From Chloracidobacterium validum (GTDB taxonomy: Bacteria; Acidobacteriota; Blastocatellia; Chloracidobacteriales; Chloracidobacteriaceae): DNA of 64,000 bases. The stretch spans positions 975,501-1,039,500 of the forward strand of contig NZ_CP072648.1 in NCBI RefSeq assembly GCF_018304825.1, written 5' to 3'. Of this stretch, positions 9,183-18,088 are shown piece by piece. The translations under genes and the position numbers were made by a program. Positions within the stretch are counted from its first letter, which is position 1, and every line of letters begins with the position of its first letter. The notes below the pieces were generated by a model. It was given only the letters and a program-made list of their open reading frames with translations, searched no databases and was not told where the DNA came from.

Positions 9183-10958
9183 TCACGGCTTGTCTGGTCG
9201 GAACGGTCGGGCTTTTCCGGCGACGGCTTCGGCGTAAGCGCCATCCCGCACGTCACCTATGGCGATGGCGCGCTCGTAAGCCGCGATGGCTTCCGGTCGC
9301 CGGTCGGCCAAGTCGTAGAGCTTGCCGATGGCGACGTGGGCGCGGGACGCCAGCCATCGCTCGTCGGCTTGCGCTAACTTGGCCGCGCGTTCGTAAAGTT
9401 CGACGGCTAGCTCAAACCGTTCCTGGAGCGCCGCCAGCTTGTCGCTTTCGTCGGCGTCGGCATCCAGTTCGATGGCGCTGGGTTGCTTGGCCGTGAGTTC
9501 GGCGAGACCAAATGCCGCGCGAGCGTTGGTCGGTTCCTCCCGAACCAGCATTTCAAGCAACTGCCGCGCTTCGGCATACTTTTTGGCGCGCAGCAGGTCG
9601 TCGGCCTGCTCGATGCGTGACCGCCCGGCGGCCACTGGAGCCGCGCGCGCCCGCCGCCGCTCGACCCGCGCGCGTAGGTCGGCGAGTTCGGTTGGTCGGC
9701 GCCGTTCGCGGTCAGTATCAAAACTTGTCACCATGCGCGGCAGCCATTCCAGAATGTCCACGCCGGTTTCATCCAGCGCGGCAAGCTGCTCGAAAAAATG
9801 GAGCGCCAGCACGCCACCCCGTTCCCAGACGCCAAGCAGTTCAATCCGGGCTTCCTCGTCGGCCAGGATGAGTGCTGCCCGTGCATCATCCGCGCCGGCG
9901 CGGGCCGCGGCGCGCGCTTCCTGGAGGCTCAGGCGCGCTTCGATGGCTCGCCCAAGCGATTCCCGGACGATTTCAAAGACATTGTTCTTGAGTGCCGGAT
10001 CGGCATTGGGCGCACTCCCGGCCAACTTCACGATGGCCGCCCGCCGGTCGGCAATGAGTTTGGCGGAACGCGCAATGACCGGCTCCAGAATGAAGCGCAT
10101 CAGCGCCCGCCGCAGGGGGCGATTGGGCGCTTCCCGTGGGGCGCTGACGACCAGGAAAAATTCATCTCCGGGCCGCCGGTACGTGCGGCGGTCAGACCCG
10201 TCTAAAAAATCATTGCGTGTCACGACCCGTCCGACCGGGCCAAGCAGGTCCGGCAGGATGAACAGCCGGCGCGTCCGCTCACGCATTTCGCCGGCCGGGA
10301 GGCTGGCACTGGTGAGCGTGTCGAGGTCAGCGAGCGGCGGCGCGTCACGGGCCGTCACGATGGGCTGGGTGTGCAAAAACGTCAGCAGCCGAAACAGTTC
10401 TTCCTGAGCGACTTGCTGAAGAAGCTCCGCAAATGCCGCATAGTTCGCCGCATATTTGGGGAACACCGACTTGACCGGCGAGCGTGCCGCAAATTCAGCA
10501 ATCAACGGAGCCAGTCCGGCCAGTGGGCGGACATCCGGGGGCAGGCTCTCCGACGGTGGCAGTGTAAACTCTGGCAACGGGCGCGCGATGAGCGCCAGGG
10601 CGACCGCGCTGCCCAGCAAGGTCGAGCGCGTCCGCTCGGCTTCTGGGAGCTGCTTCCAGAAAGCGCGTAGCTTTTCGGTGACTTCCGGCGGTGTCGCCTG
10701 AAGGTCGCGGAGCAGTTCCGCCCGGACTTCATTCGGCGGCGCGCCCGGCGTTTCGGCATCGAACCCGGCAAGATTGAGGGCCGCCAGCGTTACGAACAGT
10801 CGCTCATCCGTGCCAACGAAGACGTTGTTTGTGGTGGATTGGGGCGACGTTTGCCCAAAGGCTTGCCCAATGAACAGGCTCAACACCAGGCAGCCCAGGA
10901 GAAACCACGGTAGTCGTCCCCGGCGCGTCCAGGGAAAGCTCCAAAATAAGCGAGGCAT
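9183..10958 (-). CDS. Secreted TPR-containing protein of unknown function
   Basis: A 591-residue protein with a signal peptide: basic MPRLFWSFPWTRRGR followed by a hydrophobic core ending near GQAFGQ. The body is alpha-helical, rich in Ala, Arg and Glu. The last ~150 residues contain TPR-like repeats, for example AKKYAEARQLLEMLVREEP and RRPEAIAAYERAIAIG. It probably acts in the periplasm or at the membrane as a protein-interaction scaffold. I do not recognise the N-terminal 400 residues. ATG 10958 gives a sensible signal peptide. A GTG at 11027 overlaps the epimerase stop as GTGA and would add 23 residues, so translational coupling from there remains possible. Confidence 0.65.
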   Translation of the reverse strand: MPRLFWSFPWTRRGRLPWFLLGCLVLSLFIGQAFGQTSPQSTTNNVFVGTDERLFVTLAALNLAGFDAETPGAPPNEVRAELLRDLQATPPEVTEKLRAFWKQLPEAERTRSTLLGSAVALALIARPLPEFTLPPSESLPPDVRPLAGLAPLIAEFAARSPVKSVFPKYAANYAAFAELLQQVAQEELFRLLTFLHTQPIVTARDAPPLADLDTLTSASLPAGEMRERTRRLFILPDLLGPVGRVVTRNDFLDGSDRRTYRRPGDEFFLVVSAPREAPNRPLRRALMRFILEPVIARSAKLIADRRAAIVKLAGSAPNADPALKNNVFEIVRESLGRAIEARLSLQEARAAARAGADDARAALILADEEARIELLGVWERGGVLALHFFEQLAALDETGVDILEWLPRMVTSFDTDRERRRPTELADLRARVERRRARAAPVAAGRSRIEQADDLLRAKKYAEARQLLEMLVREEPTNARAAFGLAELTAKQPSAIELDADADESDKLAALQERFELAVELYERAAKLAQADERWLASRAHVAIGKLYDLADRRPEAIAAYERAIAIGDVRDGAYAEAVAGKARPFRPDKP

Positions 10959-11023
10959 GGGGTCGTCAGTGATTGGTGGATCGAGGATGAAAACAGAATG
11001 TGAAAAGGCAGCGGGGAGACGGT

Positions 11024-11995
11024 TCACGTGAGCCGGCTCGCGTCTGGTTTATACACTCGGCGCATCCAGTCGGCTGTGATGCGCAAGCCTTCCTCCAGGC
11101 TGTAGGTATTGCGGTGATCGAGGTCACGAACGGCCTTACTCGTATCCACCAGCTTGGTTTTCGTCGTCAACGGCTCGGATTCGGCATAGCGCACAAGCGT
11201 TGGTGACGCGCCGGTGACCTTGAGGACCGCGTCTGAAAGTTCTTCGATTGTGTGCAGTTGGTCCCCGCCGATGTTGTAGGTTTCGCCTGGCTTGAAGTTC
11301 TCTACGATGTTGGCGACCGTCCGAACGGTATCGGCAAGGAACGTGGATGTTCGCGCATGCCCCCGATAGACCGTCCAGGGCAGCCCGTGCAGCGCACAGT
11401 AGAGAAACCGGCAATTGACGGAACGATAGGGACTGTAGTACTCGCCCGGGCCATAGGTGTTGAAGAGGCGCACCACGACGCATTCAACCCCCCGCTGCGC
11501 CGCGGCGTTGCGAATCTGCATCTCGTTGACCCACTTTGAGATGGCGTAGTCATTGAGTTGCTTGATTTCAACGTCGTCCGTGATGTGTTCGACCATCAGG
11601 TGCGGATAGTCGCCGTAGATTTCTGACGACGAAAAGTGAACGAGCCGGAATCGCTGGCTTTCCTGGAGTCGCAGCAGGTGTTTGGTTCCGATGACGTTCG
11701 TGCGCCAAAGCGTTTCGTAGAAATCCTCGCCATTCCAGCGCCCAAACTCCGCCGCGCAGTGAAACACATAGTCGAACCGGCCAAAGTGGTCGAAGAGGCG
11801 GGCGAGCTGGCGGAACTCGCCAACATCACAGCGGGCGTAGCGTGGCTCGCGTAAGTCGCCGTGAAGCCCAAAGGCCGCTTCATCTGGCTGGTGAGCCAGG
11901 TCGCAGGCGATGACCTCGTGATGCCGCTCACGAAGTTCACGGACAAGCCCGGCGCCAACCACGCCAAGCCCGCCCGTGACAAGAATGCGCGCCAT
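11024..11995 (-). CDS. NAD-dependent epimerase/dehydratase (extended SDR)
   Basis: A 323-residue nucleotide-sugar epimerase or dehydratase. The N-terminus has the NAD-binding glycine motif TGGLGVVGAG, followed by FHCAAEFGRWN. The catalytic Tyr-x3-Lys is in LNDYAISKWVNE, with HFSSSEIYG supplying the upstream Ser. The later NTYGPGEYY and YNIGGDQLHT segments are typical of UDP-glucose/GalNAc 4-epimerase relatives. It probably makes a sugar donor for the glycan genes on either side. It is upstream of the TPR gene on the same strand. The exact substrate cannot be assigned; it is an extended SDR and not the classical-SDR DprE2 type. Confidence 0.88.
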   Translation of the reverse strand: MARILVTGGLGVVGAGLVRELRERHHEVIACDLAHQPDEAAFGLHGDLREPRYARCDVGEFRQLARLFDHFGRFDYVFHCAAEFGRWNGEDFYETLWRTNVIGTKHLLRLQESQRFRLVHFSSSEIYGDYPHLMVEHITDDVEIKQLNDYAISKWVNEMQIRNAAAQRGVECVVVRLFNTYGPGEYYSPYRSVNCRFLYCALHGLPWTVYRGHARTSTFLADTVRTVANIVENFKPGETYNIGGDQLHTIEELSDAVLKVTGASPTLVRYAESEPLTTKTKLVDTSKAVRDLDHRNTYSLEEGLRITADWMRRVYKPDASRLT

Positions 11996-12097
11996 GAATC
12001 TATGGAAACTCAGGATGGAGGTAACGTGTGACTGCGCGGCGAAAAACTCGCCGCCGCCCTACGTTTCAAGGTGAGAAGCGGACGTTGAGCCACCGGC

Positions 12098-12442
12098 CTA
12101 GGCAAAGCTGGCGACGGCATCGGCCTCATTGTCGAACGTGTCGAACACCGTGAGCAGCTTCGTAATCATCAATAAATCCTGAATCTTTTTCGTCAAGTTG
12201 AGCAACTTGAGCTGCCCTTGCTGATTCTTGACCGTCGTGTAGCTGTGAACCAGTTCGCCAATGCCGGAACTGTCAACGTAGCTGACATCACCCAAGTTGA
12301 GCAGAATGTTTTTATTGCCGTTTTCAAGAAGTGACTTGACAGCGTTGCGAAGTTGGACGCTGCCCTCGCCAATCGTGATTTTGCCACTGAGGTCAAGGAC
12401 GGCAACATCACCAACATTGCGATGGGAAATGGTAAGTGACAT
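12098..12442 (-). CDS. STAS-domain anti-sigma factor antagonist
   Basis: A 114-residue single-domain STAS protein of the SpoIIAA/RsbV type. Residues 1-25 form the first strands ([20 protein letters not shown]). The phosphorylatable region is in the sequence [19 protein letters not shown], where Ser in DSSG is the residue that kinase partners phosphorylate. By family knowledge the unphosphorylated form sequesters the HATPase partner, which is encoded just upstream on the same strand at 12645-13190. ATG 12442 is preceded by AAGGAG about 12 nt away; a GTG at 12463 would add seven residues that lie over that Shine-Dalgarno, so I prefer 12442. Confidence 0.88.
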   Translation of the reverse strand: MSLTISHRNVGDVAVLDLSGKITIGEGSVQLRNAVKSLLENGNKNILLNLGDVSYVDSSGIGELVHSYTTVKNQQGQLKLLNLTKKIQDLLMITKLLTVFDTFDNEADAVASFA

Positions 12443-12644
12443 ACGAACGCGGGACTCCTTCACTGAAAATATCGGCCGGTGAACCGATAGGATATGGCTT
12501 GCCTTCTGCCGCCAGCTTATGAACGACGGCGCATAACCTGCGTCACACGTCCAGTTGGGTCAGAAACCCAAGCCCCGACGACCGACCGCGCGAAAGGTCC
12601 GGTCCGAAGCTGTGGCTTGCCCTGCGATGGGACGACTTGAGCGC

Positions 12645-13190
12645 CTAACTACCACCATTATGGAAACCACCGTTGCGCGTTGGACGGTGCTTGACCATAC
12701 GAACTTCAAGTCCGCCTTGCTGATGGGTCGAGAACTCAACGTCATCCATAAACGTTCGCATATAGAAGATACCACGTCCGTTCGGGTTGAGCAGGTTCTC
12801 TGGGTCGCGGGGGTCGGCCACATGACTGGCGTCAAAGCCATTGCCCCGGTCACGAATGACGACAATGAGCTTTTCATCCGTCAACTGGAAGCGGACCTGA
12901 ACCGGTTTGGAAACATCGAGCTGATTCCCATGCTTGATGGCATTGACAATCGACTCCCGAACGGCCAGTCCAACCCAGTCAACATTTTCTGTTTCAAATC
13001 CGGCAAGCTGGGTGAGTTGGTCGGCGACCGCCCCAACCATTTCGACAAACCGATAATGACTCGCGATAGTAATTTCGACGACCGTGTCGGTCTTGTCCAG
13101 AATATCGGGGTGTGTTACTTCCACCGTTGTTGCCCGTCCGCGTGATGACTGATTTTGGCCCAACACCGTGCAACCAGTGAACTCATCCAT
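12645..13190 (-). CDS. RsbW/SpoIIAB-type anti-sigma regulatory kinase
   Basis: A 181-residue protein with a GHKL ATPase fold. The N-box is AVRESIVNAIKHGN, the G1 box RDRGNGFD, and the G2 region NPNGRGIFYMRTFMD. These match the HATPase_c_2 serine kinases that bind a sigma factor or other client and phosphorylate a STAS antagonist. The STAS gene lies about 200 nt downstream on the same strand, giving a minimal partner-switching pair. No PP2C phosphatase and no sigma-B-like gene is next to it, so the client is unknown. ATG 13190 is preferred; a longer frame from 13247 would add a hydrophobic leader that may be spurious. Confidence 0.82.
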   Translation of the reverse strand: MDEFTGCTVLGQNQSSRGRATTVEVTHPDILDKTDTVVEITIASHYRFVEMVGAVADQLTQLAGFETENVDWVGLAVRESIVNAIKHGNQLDVSKPVQVRFQLTDEKLIVVIRDRGNGFDASHVADPRDPENLLNPNGRGIFYMRTFMDDVEFSTHQQGGLEVRMVKHRPTRNGGFHNGGS

Positions 13191-13416
13191 AACTGGCCAA
13201 GCTAGATAGCACGCGGTGAAAACAAGCGTCAAGGCAACGACTGGCATGGCGGGGGCGTGATTCGTGCTATAGTCTAAGTTGGTTGTGACGCGCAGGCGCC
13301 GTTGAGTCCTCGCTGCCAGTGGTGGTCGGTGGACTGCGTCCCGGCTCGCGGCCGCTTTTTGTCGCCAGGCCGCAAAACAGATATGATTCCGTGAGTTTTC
13401 TGGGGGAAATTACGAA

Positions 13417-14538
13417 GTGAATACGAAACGATGGCTGGCGGCGCTGGGCGGCGCGGTCTTGGCAGGTGGCGTTGCTTGGCAATATCTCAAGCGCCCACGG
13501 GACGTCCGCTGGATTGATTGCGTGGGCGAACTCCCGCACCCAGACGCAAGTCGCTTCCTGGTTGTGGATGGCGTGCGCTTGCACTACCAGGAGTTTGGCG
13601 CATCCGACGCGCCCGCGCTGGTGTTGCTGCATGGCTACTGCTCATCCACCTACACGTGGAAGGATGTCGCCGAGCCATTGGCGGCGGCCGGCTATCGCGT
13701 CATCGCGCCCGACCTCAAGGGATTCGGGTTTTCGGAAAAACCTGCCGACCGGCGCTATCACGTCCAGGATCACGCCCAGCTTGTGGTTGGTTTGCTTGAC
13801 CGGCTAGGGATCGAGACCGCCACGTTCGTTGGCAATTCTTTCGGCTGCGCGGTCTCGCTGGCCTGCGCGTTGATGTGGTCGTCGCGCGTGGCGGGACTGG
13901 TTTTGCTGGATGCGGCGTACAACGACGCTCCGCTACAGCAGTATCCCTTCAGCCTCTATGCGCAAATTGCCCGAACTTGGTTGGTGGGCGAAGCGACAGT
14001 GCCACTTCTGATGGCAACCCGCCAGACATCCGAAACCCTCCTGCGCGGTTTCTTTCATGACCAACAGGTGGTGACGCCTGACCGAATCACGGCTTACTTC
14101 CGTGCCTTGCGGACGGTCGAAGGTCAGCGGGCGGCCATGACGACCGCCCGCCAGTGGGACTTGAACTGGATTGAGCAAGAGCTAGACAGCATTACCGTGC
14201 CCACGTTGATTGTGTGGGGAGAGTATGATCGGGCCATTCCGGTGACGCTTGGCGTGCGTTTGCGCGCGCGCCTCCCCCATGCCGAGTTTGTTGTGATTCC
14301 AGACTGTGGTCATATCCCGGCGGAAGAGCGTCCGGCGGAAACCACAGCGCTGATCCTAGATTTTTGTCGTCGCCAGTCCCCGCGACCGGTGGCGGCTTTG
14401 GCCGGTCCGGCGGTCGCGTCGTCGGCGTCATCCGCGGTGATCAACCTGGCGATGTCGGCGTCTGCGACGCCCGCCCCATCGCTTCATTCCACGACTGCTA
14501 CCACCGTTGACCCGGCTGATGAATCGCCTGCGACGTAG
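13417..14538 (+). CDS. Alpha/beta-fold hydrolase
   Basis: A 373-residue protein with a short hydrophobic N-terminus (residues 5-20, a possible anchor or signal) and a standard alpha/beta-hydrolase domain. The oxyanion-hole motif is LLHGYCSST. The nucleophile elbow is GNSFGC (Ser), the acid is probably Asp in VWGEYDRAIP, and the catalytic His is in CGHIPAEE. It resembles haloalkane-dehalogenase/esterase relatives, but the substrate is unknown. The last ~50 residues are Ala/Ser/Thr-rich low complexity. The GTG start follows a GGGGGAA stretch. It is divergent from the anti-sigma gene across about 225 nt that contains no other gene. Confidence 0.83.
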   Translation: MNTKRWLAALGGAVLAGGVAWQYLKRPRDVRWIDCVGELPHPDASRFLVVDGVRLHYQEFGASDAPALVLLHGYCSSTYTWKDVAEPLAAAGYRVIAPDLKGFGFSEKPADRRYHVQDHAQLVVGLLDRLGIETATFVGNSFGCAVSLACALMWSSRVAGLVLLDAAYNDAPLQQYPFSLYAQIARTWLVGEATVPLLMATRQTSETLLRGFFHDQQVVTPDRITAYFRALRTVEGQRAAMTTARQWDLNWIEQELDSITVPTLIVWGEYDRAIPVTLGVRLRARLPHAEFVVIPDCGHIPAEERPAETTALILDFCRRQSPRPVAALAGPAVASSASSAVINLAMSASATPAPSLHSTTATTVDPADESPAT

Positions 14539-14699
14539 CCGCCGGCCAGAGCCTCGGTCAGCTCGCGCGCCGCAAGTTTTTACTGAAGTGTTTACCTGGC
14601 GTGGGTGGTTGCTTGGTTTGTGGTTTACCCTTGTCTGGCTTGTTTGAGGTTGGCAATTCATCAAGCCGGTCAGGTAGGGCGGTACATCGGAGAGAGGGC

Positions 14700-15869
14700 A
14701 TGGCTATTCGACAGCAAGACTGGAGCCTCCAACGCAAGGGTGTCATTGACCAGGAGCGTCACAAGGAGCGCGTCAAGGACGCCATCCGCAAAAATCTTGG
14801 TTCGATTGTCTCGAATGAGTCGATCATCCTGTCGGACGGCAGCAAAACGGTCAAAGTGCCAATCCGTTCGCTGGACGAGTACAAGTTTCGGTTTGACCGC
14901 CACAAGCAAAAGCATGTCGCCCAGGGGGATGGCAACTCGAAGGTCGGAGATGTCGTGGCCCGGGAAGGACAGCCGGGGAACGGTCCGGGCAAAGGCGGGT
15001 CGGGGCCGGCCGGGAGCGATCCCGGTCAGGACTACTACGAAGCCGAGGTCAACATTGACGACATCGCGGCACTGATCTTCGAGGACCTCCAGTTGCCTTT
15101 CCTCGAGGAGCGCGCCAACAAGGCCATGCCCGCGCGGACCACGCGCTTTACCGAAATCCGCCGAACCGGTCCCTTTTCCAACCTCGACAAACGGCGCTCG
15201 ATCATTGAAAACCTCAAGCGAAACGCTGTCGAAAAGGGACGCGCCCAAGTCGGCGGCTTCAAAAAGGAAGACTTGCGTTTCAAGAGCTGGGAAGAAGACA
15301 TCCGTTTCGAGTCGAATGCCGTTGTGTTGGCGTTGATGGATGTCTCTGGCTCGATGGGCGAGTTCAAGAAGTACATCGCGCGGAGTTTCTACTTTTGGAT
15401 GGTGCGTTTTCTGCGCACCAAGTACGACAACGTCGAAATCGTTTTCATCAGTCACCACACCGAGGCCAAGGAAGTCACCGAGGAGCAGTTCTTCACCCAG
15501 GGGGAATCCGGCGGCACGGTCGTGTCGAGTGCCTACAAGCTGGCGCTCGACATCATCGAGAAGCGCTATCCCCCGAACGACTGGAATGTGTATCCGTTTC
15601 ACTTCTCAGACGGCGACAACTATTACAGCGACAACGAGGAGGCCGTTCGGTTGGCCGATAAGCTGATTGCGACCTGCAACCTCTTTGGCTATGGCGAGAT
15701 TGGTGACGAAGGGGCGTCAAGCTATCGCCGCTCATCAGGCGCGCTGCTTTCGATTTTCAAGGAACACCTCAAGCAACAGCATCGCTTCATTGGCGTGCGG
15801 ATTGACAGCAAGGAAGATGTTTATCCCGCGCTCAAAGAGTTTTTCGGCACGCGCGGTATCAAGGTTTAG
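14700..15869 (+). CDS. YeaH/YhbH family protein (DUF444)
   Basis: A 389-residue member of the YeaH/YhbH family. The N-terminus is basic (RQQDWSLQRKGVIDQERHKE). It is followed by the conserved SIILSDGSKTVKVPIRSLDEYKF region, a Gly-rich linker at about residues 85-110, and a von Willebrand A-like half with VLALMDVSGSMGEFKK. In other bacteria this gene usually sits with prkA (a Ser/Thr kinase) and spoVR in a stationary-phase or sporulation operon. Neither neighbour is here, so it is an orphan copy. ATG 14700 follows GGAGAGAGG; the open frame begins earlier at 14601, but that part has no family similarity. Confidence 0.9.
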   Translation: MAIRQQDWSLQRKGVIDQERHKERVKDAIRKNLGSIVSNESIILSDGSKTVKVPIRSLDEYKFRFDRHKQKHVAQGDGNSKVGDVVAREGQPGNGPGKGGSGPAGSDPGQDYYEAEVNIDDIAALIFEDLQLPFLEERANKAMPARTTRFTEIRRTGPFSNLDKRRSIIENLKRNAVEKGRAQVGGFKKEDLRFKSWEEDIRFESNAVVLALMDVSGSMGEFKKYIARSFYFWMVRFLRTKYDNVEIVFISHHTEAKEVTEEQFFTQGESGGTVVSSAYKLALDIIEKRYPPNDWNVYPFHFSDGDNYYSDNEEAVRLADKLIATCNLFGYGEIGDEGASSYRRSSGALLSIFKEHLKQQHRFIGVRIDSKEDVYPALKEFFGTRGIKV

Positions 15870-15998
15870 TTCAGCCAAGGAAGTTTCCTGGTCTATGCTT
15901 GCCCAGTCTGAGTCTGCCCTGCGATCGTCCGGTGGCTTGGGCGCACCGGGTGACGCAAGCGTTCCTATCCGACGTATGGAGACGAGAAGAGCAACCCC

Positions 15999-16499
15999 GT
16001 GAAATGTCCATATTGTGGCAACCTTGAAGACAAGGTCGTGGACTCGCGTGAAAGCCGTGAGGGGGATGTCATCCGCCGTCGGCGTGAGTGTCTCAAGTGT
16101 GAGCGGCGCTTCACGTCGTATGAGCGGATTGACGAGATTCCCTACATGGTCATCAAGAAAGACGGTCGGCGTGAGCCGTTTGATCGGCAGAAGGTGTTGG
16201 CCGGGCTGGCACGCGCCTGCGAGAAGCGTCCCGTGTCAACGGCCAAGCTCGAAGCCCTGGTGAGCGCGGTGGAGAAGTACGTTCAGGAGTCCCGCGACCG
16301 TGAGCGTTCGACCCAGAAAATTGGTGAACTCATCATGCGCCGCCTCAAGGACCTCGATAAAGTCGCCTATGTGCGTTTTGCCTCGGTGTATCTGGAGTTC
16401 AAGGATGTAACCGAGTTTATGTCCGAGCTGAAGTCGCTGGTGAAGGGGAGTCCGGCGGCAGTGCGCCGAAGGCGTGACGTGGATGGCGTCTCGACCTAG
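15999..16499 (+). CDS. nrdR: Transcriptional repressor NrdR
   Basis: The repressor of ribonucleotide reductase genes, which senses ATP/dATP. It is 166 residues, the usual family length. The zinc ribbon uses Cys3, Cys6, Cys31 and Cys34 (MKCPYCG and CLKC). The ATP-cone domain follows ([20 protein letters not shown]), then [29 protein letters not shown]. The start is GTG. No ribonucleotide reductase gene lies nearby, so its targets are elsewhere on the chromosome. The gene is flanked by about 130 nt upstream and 270 nt downstream of non-coding DNA and so may be monocistronic. Confidence 0.96.
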   Translation: MKCPYCGNLEDKVVDSRESREGDVIRRRRECLKCERRFTSYERIDEIPYMVIKKDGRREPFDRQKVLAGLARACEKRPVSTAKLEALVSAVEKYVQESRDRERSTQKIGELIMRRLKDLDKVAYVRFASVYLEFKDVTEFMSELKSLVKGSPAAVRRRRDVDGVST

Positions 16500-16768
16500 G
16501 CAATCGGGGCCCTCCAGCGGCGACTTGGACGACTCAAGGCCGCCGGCCGCACGCGATGGCGACGTGGTTCGCGCGATGGCGGCGTGGTTGATGACTCGCT
16601 CGCTTGCATCTGACGCAGGGCTGATATAGCGTTTTCGCCTTGGAACGCTACTCGGTAAACAAACGGTAAAACGGCATCCGAGTCAGTACACGCTTCATCA
16701 TCAAGAGAGCTTGAGCTGGAAAGCCTGACGATGGCTGACTGGAGCAGACGTACGAGGGGGTTGGGCGT

Positions 16769-18031
16769 ATGAGTTACTTTGACTTACCACCGATCATCGA
16801 GCGCATGCTGGCGGTTGATGAAAAAATTAGCGACTTGAACTTTTCCGTTGGGCGGCCGCCGCAGGTCGAGCTGAATGGGAAGTTGGTTCCGGTGGACATC
16901 AAGGGCCTGCGCAATCTGACGCCCTACCAGACGGAAATCATTGCCATGGCGCTCTTGGCGGGCAACAGCGATGCCGCCGAAAAGTTGGTGCAAACCGGCT
17001 CGGTGGACTTGTCGTATAGCTTGCCCTCACGAACGCGCTTCCGCGTCAACATCTTCTCGCAGCGCGGCACCTACTCCATCGTCATGCGCGTCATCCCAAC
17101 CGAGGTGCCGACGATTGAGTCGCTGGGTCTGCCGCCGCAGCTAGGAGAAATCTCGCACCTCAAGAACGGGATTGTGCTACTGACCGGCCCAACCGGGAGC
17201 GGGAAATCATCCACGCTGGCCGCCATTTTGCGGAAGATCAACGAGGAAAAGTTCTACCACATCGTCACGATTGAGGACCCGATCGAGTTTCTCCATACGC
17301 ACAAAAACTGCACTATCAACCAGCGCGAACTGGGTAGCGACACGCCAAGCTTTGCGCTGGCCCTGCGCGCCGCGCTGCGTCAGGCCCCGAAGGTCATTCT
17401 CGTGGGTGAGATGCGCGACCTGGAGACAACTGAAATCGCACTCGAGGCCGCCGAGACGGGTCACTTGGTGTTTTCAACGCTGCACACCACAGACGCCTCG
17501 AAGACGGTGGATCGCATCATCGGTATCTTTCCCAAGAACGAAGAGCACGTCATTCGGGTACGGCTGGCGCAGGCCTTCCGCTACATCATCACGCAGCGTC
17601 TGATTCCACGCGCGGATGGCAAGGGGCGGATTGCCGCAGTCGAGATTCTCAAGTCCACGCCCCGCACCCGCGAATACATCGAAAAAGGCGAGAGTGAAGG
17701 CAAGTCACTTCTGGATGCAATGGAAGATGGTTCGCTCGACGGCATGCAGCACTTCGATCAAGTCATTGAGCGGATGATTCGCCAGGGCATCATTACTCAG
17801 GAAGACGGTGTGGCATTTGCCACCAATCAAAACAACTTGCTGTTGCGGTTGTCTGGGCTTGGTTCCTCGAGCGACTTTGCGGGCGCCGGCGGCAGTGAAA
17901 TCCAGCGCATACAAAAGGAGCAACAGGGGATACGCAACCCAACGCTGGGTGGCATGCGTCCGGTCGCCCCGCCAGTGCGCACCACAACTGAGACACCACG
18001 TCCGTCAATGCTTGACATCATTGAGCGGTGA
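16769..18031 (+). CDS. PilT-type twitching motility ATPase
   Basis: A 420-residue hexameric retraction ATPase of type IV pili, acting at the cytoplasmic face of the inner membrane. Landmarks in order: an N-terminal PAS-like region, Walker A GPTGSGKS at residues 140-147, the Asp-box IVTIEDPIEFLH, Walker B VILVGEMRD, and the His-box GHLVFSTLHTTDASKTVDRI. An Ala/Gly/Pro-rich tail of about 50 residues extends beyond the usual PilT length. PilT and PilU cannot be separated by eye. The ATG follows GAGGGGG. The next gene, 57 nt downstream, encodes a zinc-ribbon/receiver-like protein, which may act in the same motility system. Confidence 0.92.
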   Translation: MSYFDLPPIIERMLAVDEKISDLNFSVGRPPQVELNGKLVPVDIKGLRNLTPYQTEIIAMALLAGNSDAAEKLVQTGSVDLSYSLPSRTRFRVNIFSQRGTYSIVMRVIPTEVPTIESLGLPPQLGEISHLKNGIVLLTGPTGSGKSSTLAAILRKINEEKFYHIVTIEDPIEFLHTHKNCTINQRELGSDTPSFALALRAALRQAPKVILVGEMRDLETTEIALEAAETGHLVFSTLHTTDASKTVDRIIGIFPKNEEHVIRVRLAQAFRYIITQRLIPRADGKGRIAAVEILKSTPRTREYIEKGESEGKSLLDAMEDGSLDGMQHFDQVIERMIRQGIITQEDGVAFATNQNNLLLRLSGLGSSSDFAGAGGSEIQRIQKEQQGIRNPTLGGMRPVAPPVRTTTETPRPSMLDIIER

Positions 18032-18088
18032 TGGTGTTGGGCGTTGACCAGCGCCCTTTGGCTGTCTGATTTACGTTTTGATGGCGTT

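Noticed and set aside
7798-9186. A 462-codon open frame antisense to the DprE1-like gene
   Set aside because: The plus-strand protein has clear family motifs throughout; the antisense frame has no recognisable domain and arises from codon bias in GC-rich DNA.
11024-11995. The epimerase as the missing DprE2 partner
   Set aside because: It is an extended SDR with a UDP-sugar epimerase pattern, unlike the classical-SDR DprE2 family.
14670-15602. A 310-codon minus-strand open frame opposite yeaH/yhbH
   Set aside because: No family similarity; the plus-strand YeaH/YhbH motifs occupy the same DNA.
16500-16768. Possible RNA gene or small gene between nrdR and pilT
   Set aside because: No tRNA-like T-loop, no convincing small open frame and no conserved structure visible; treated as plain intergenic DNA.
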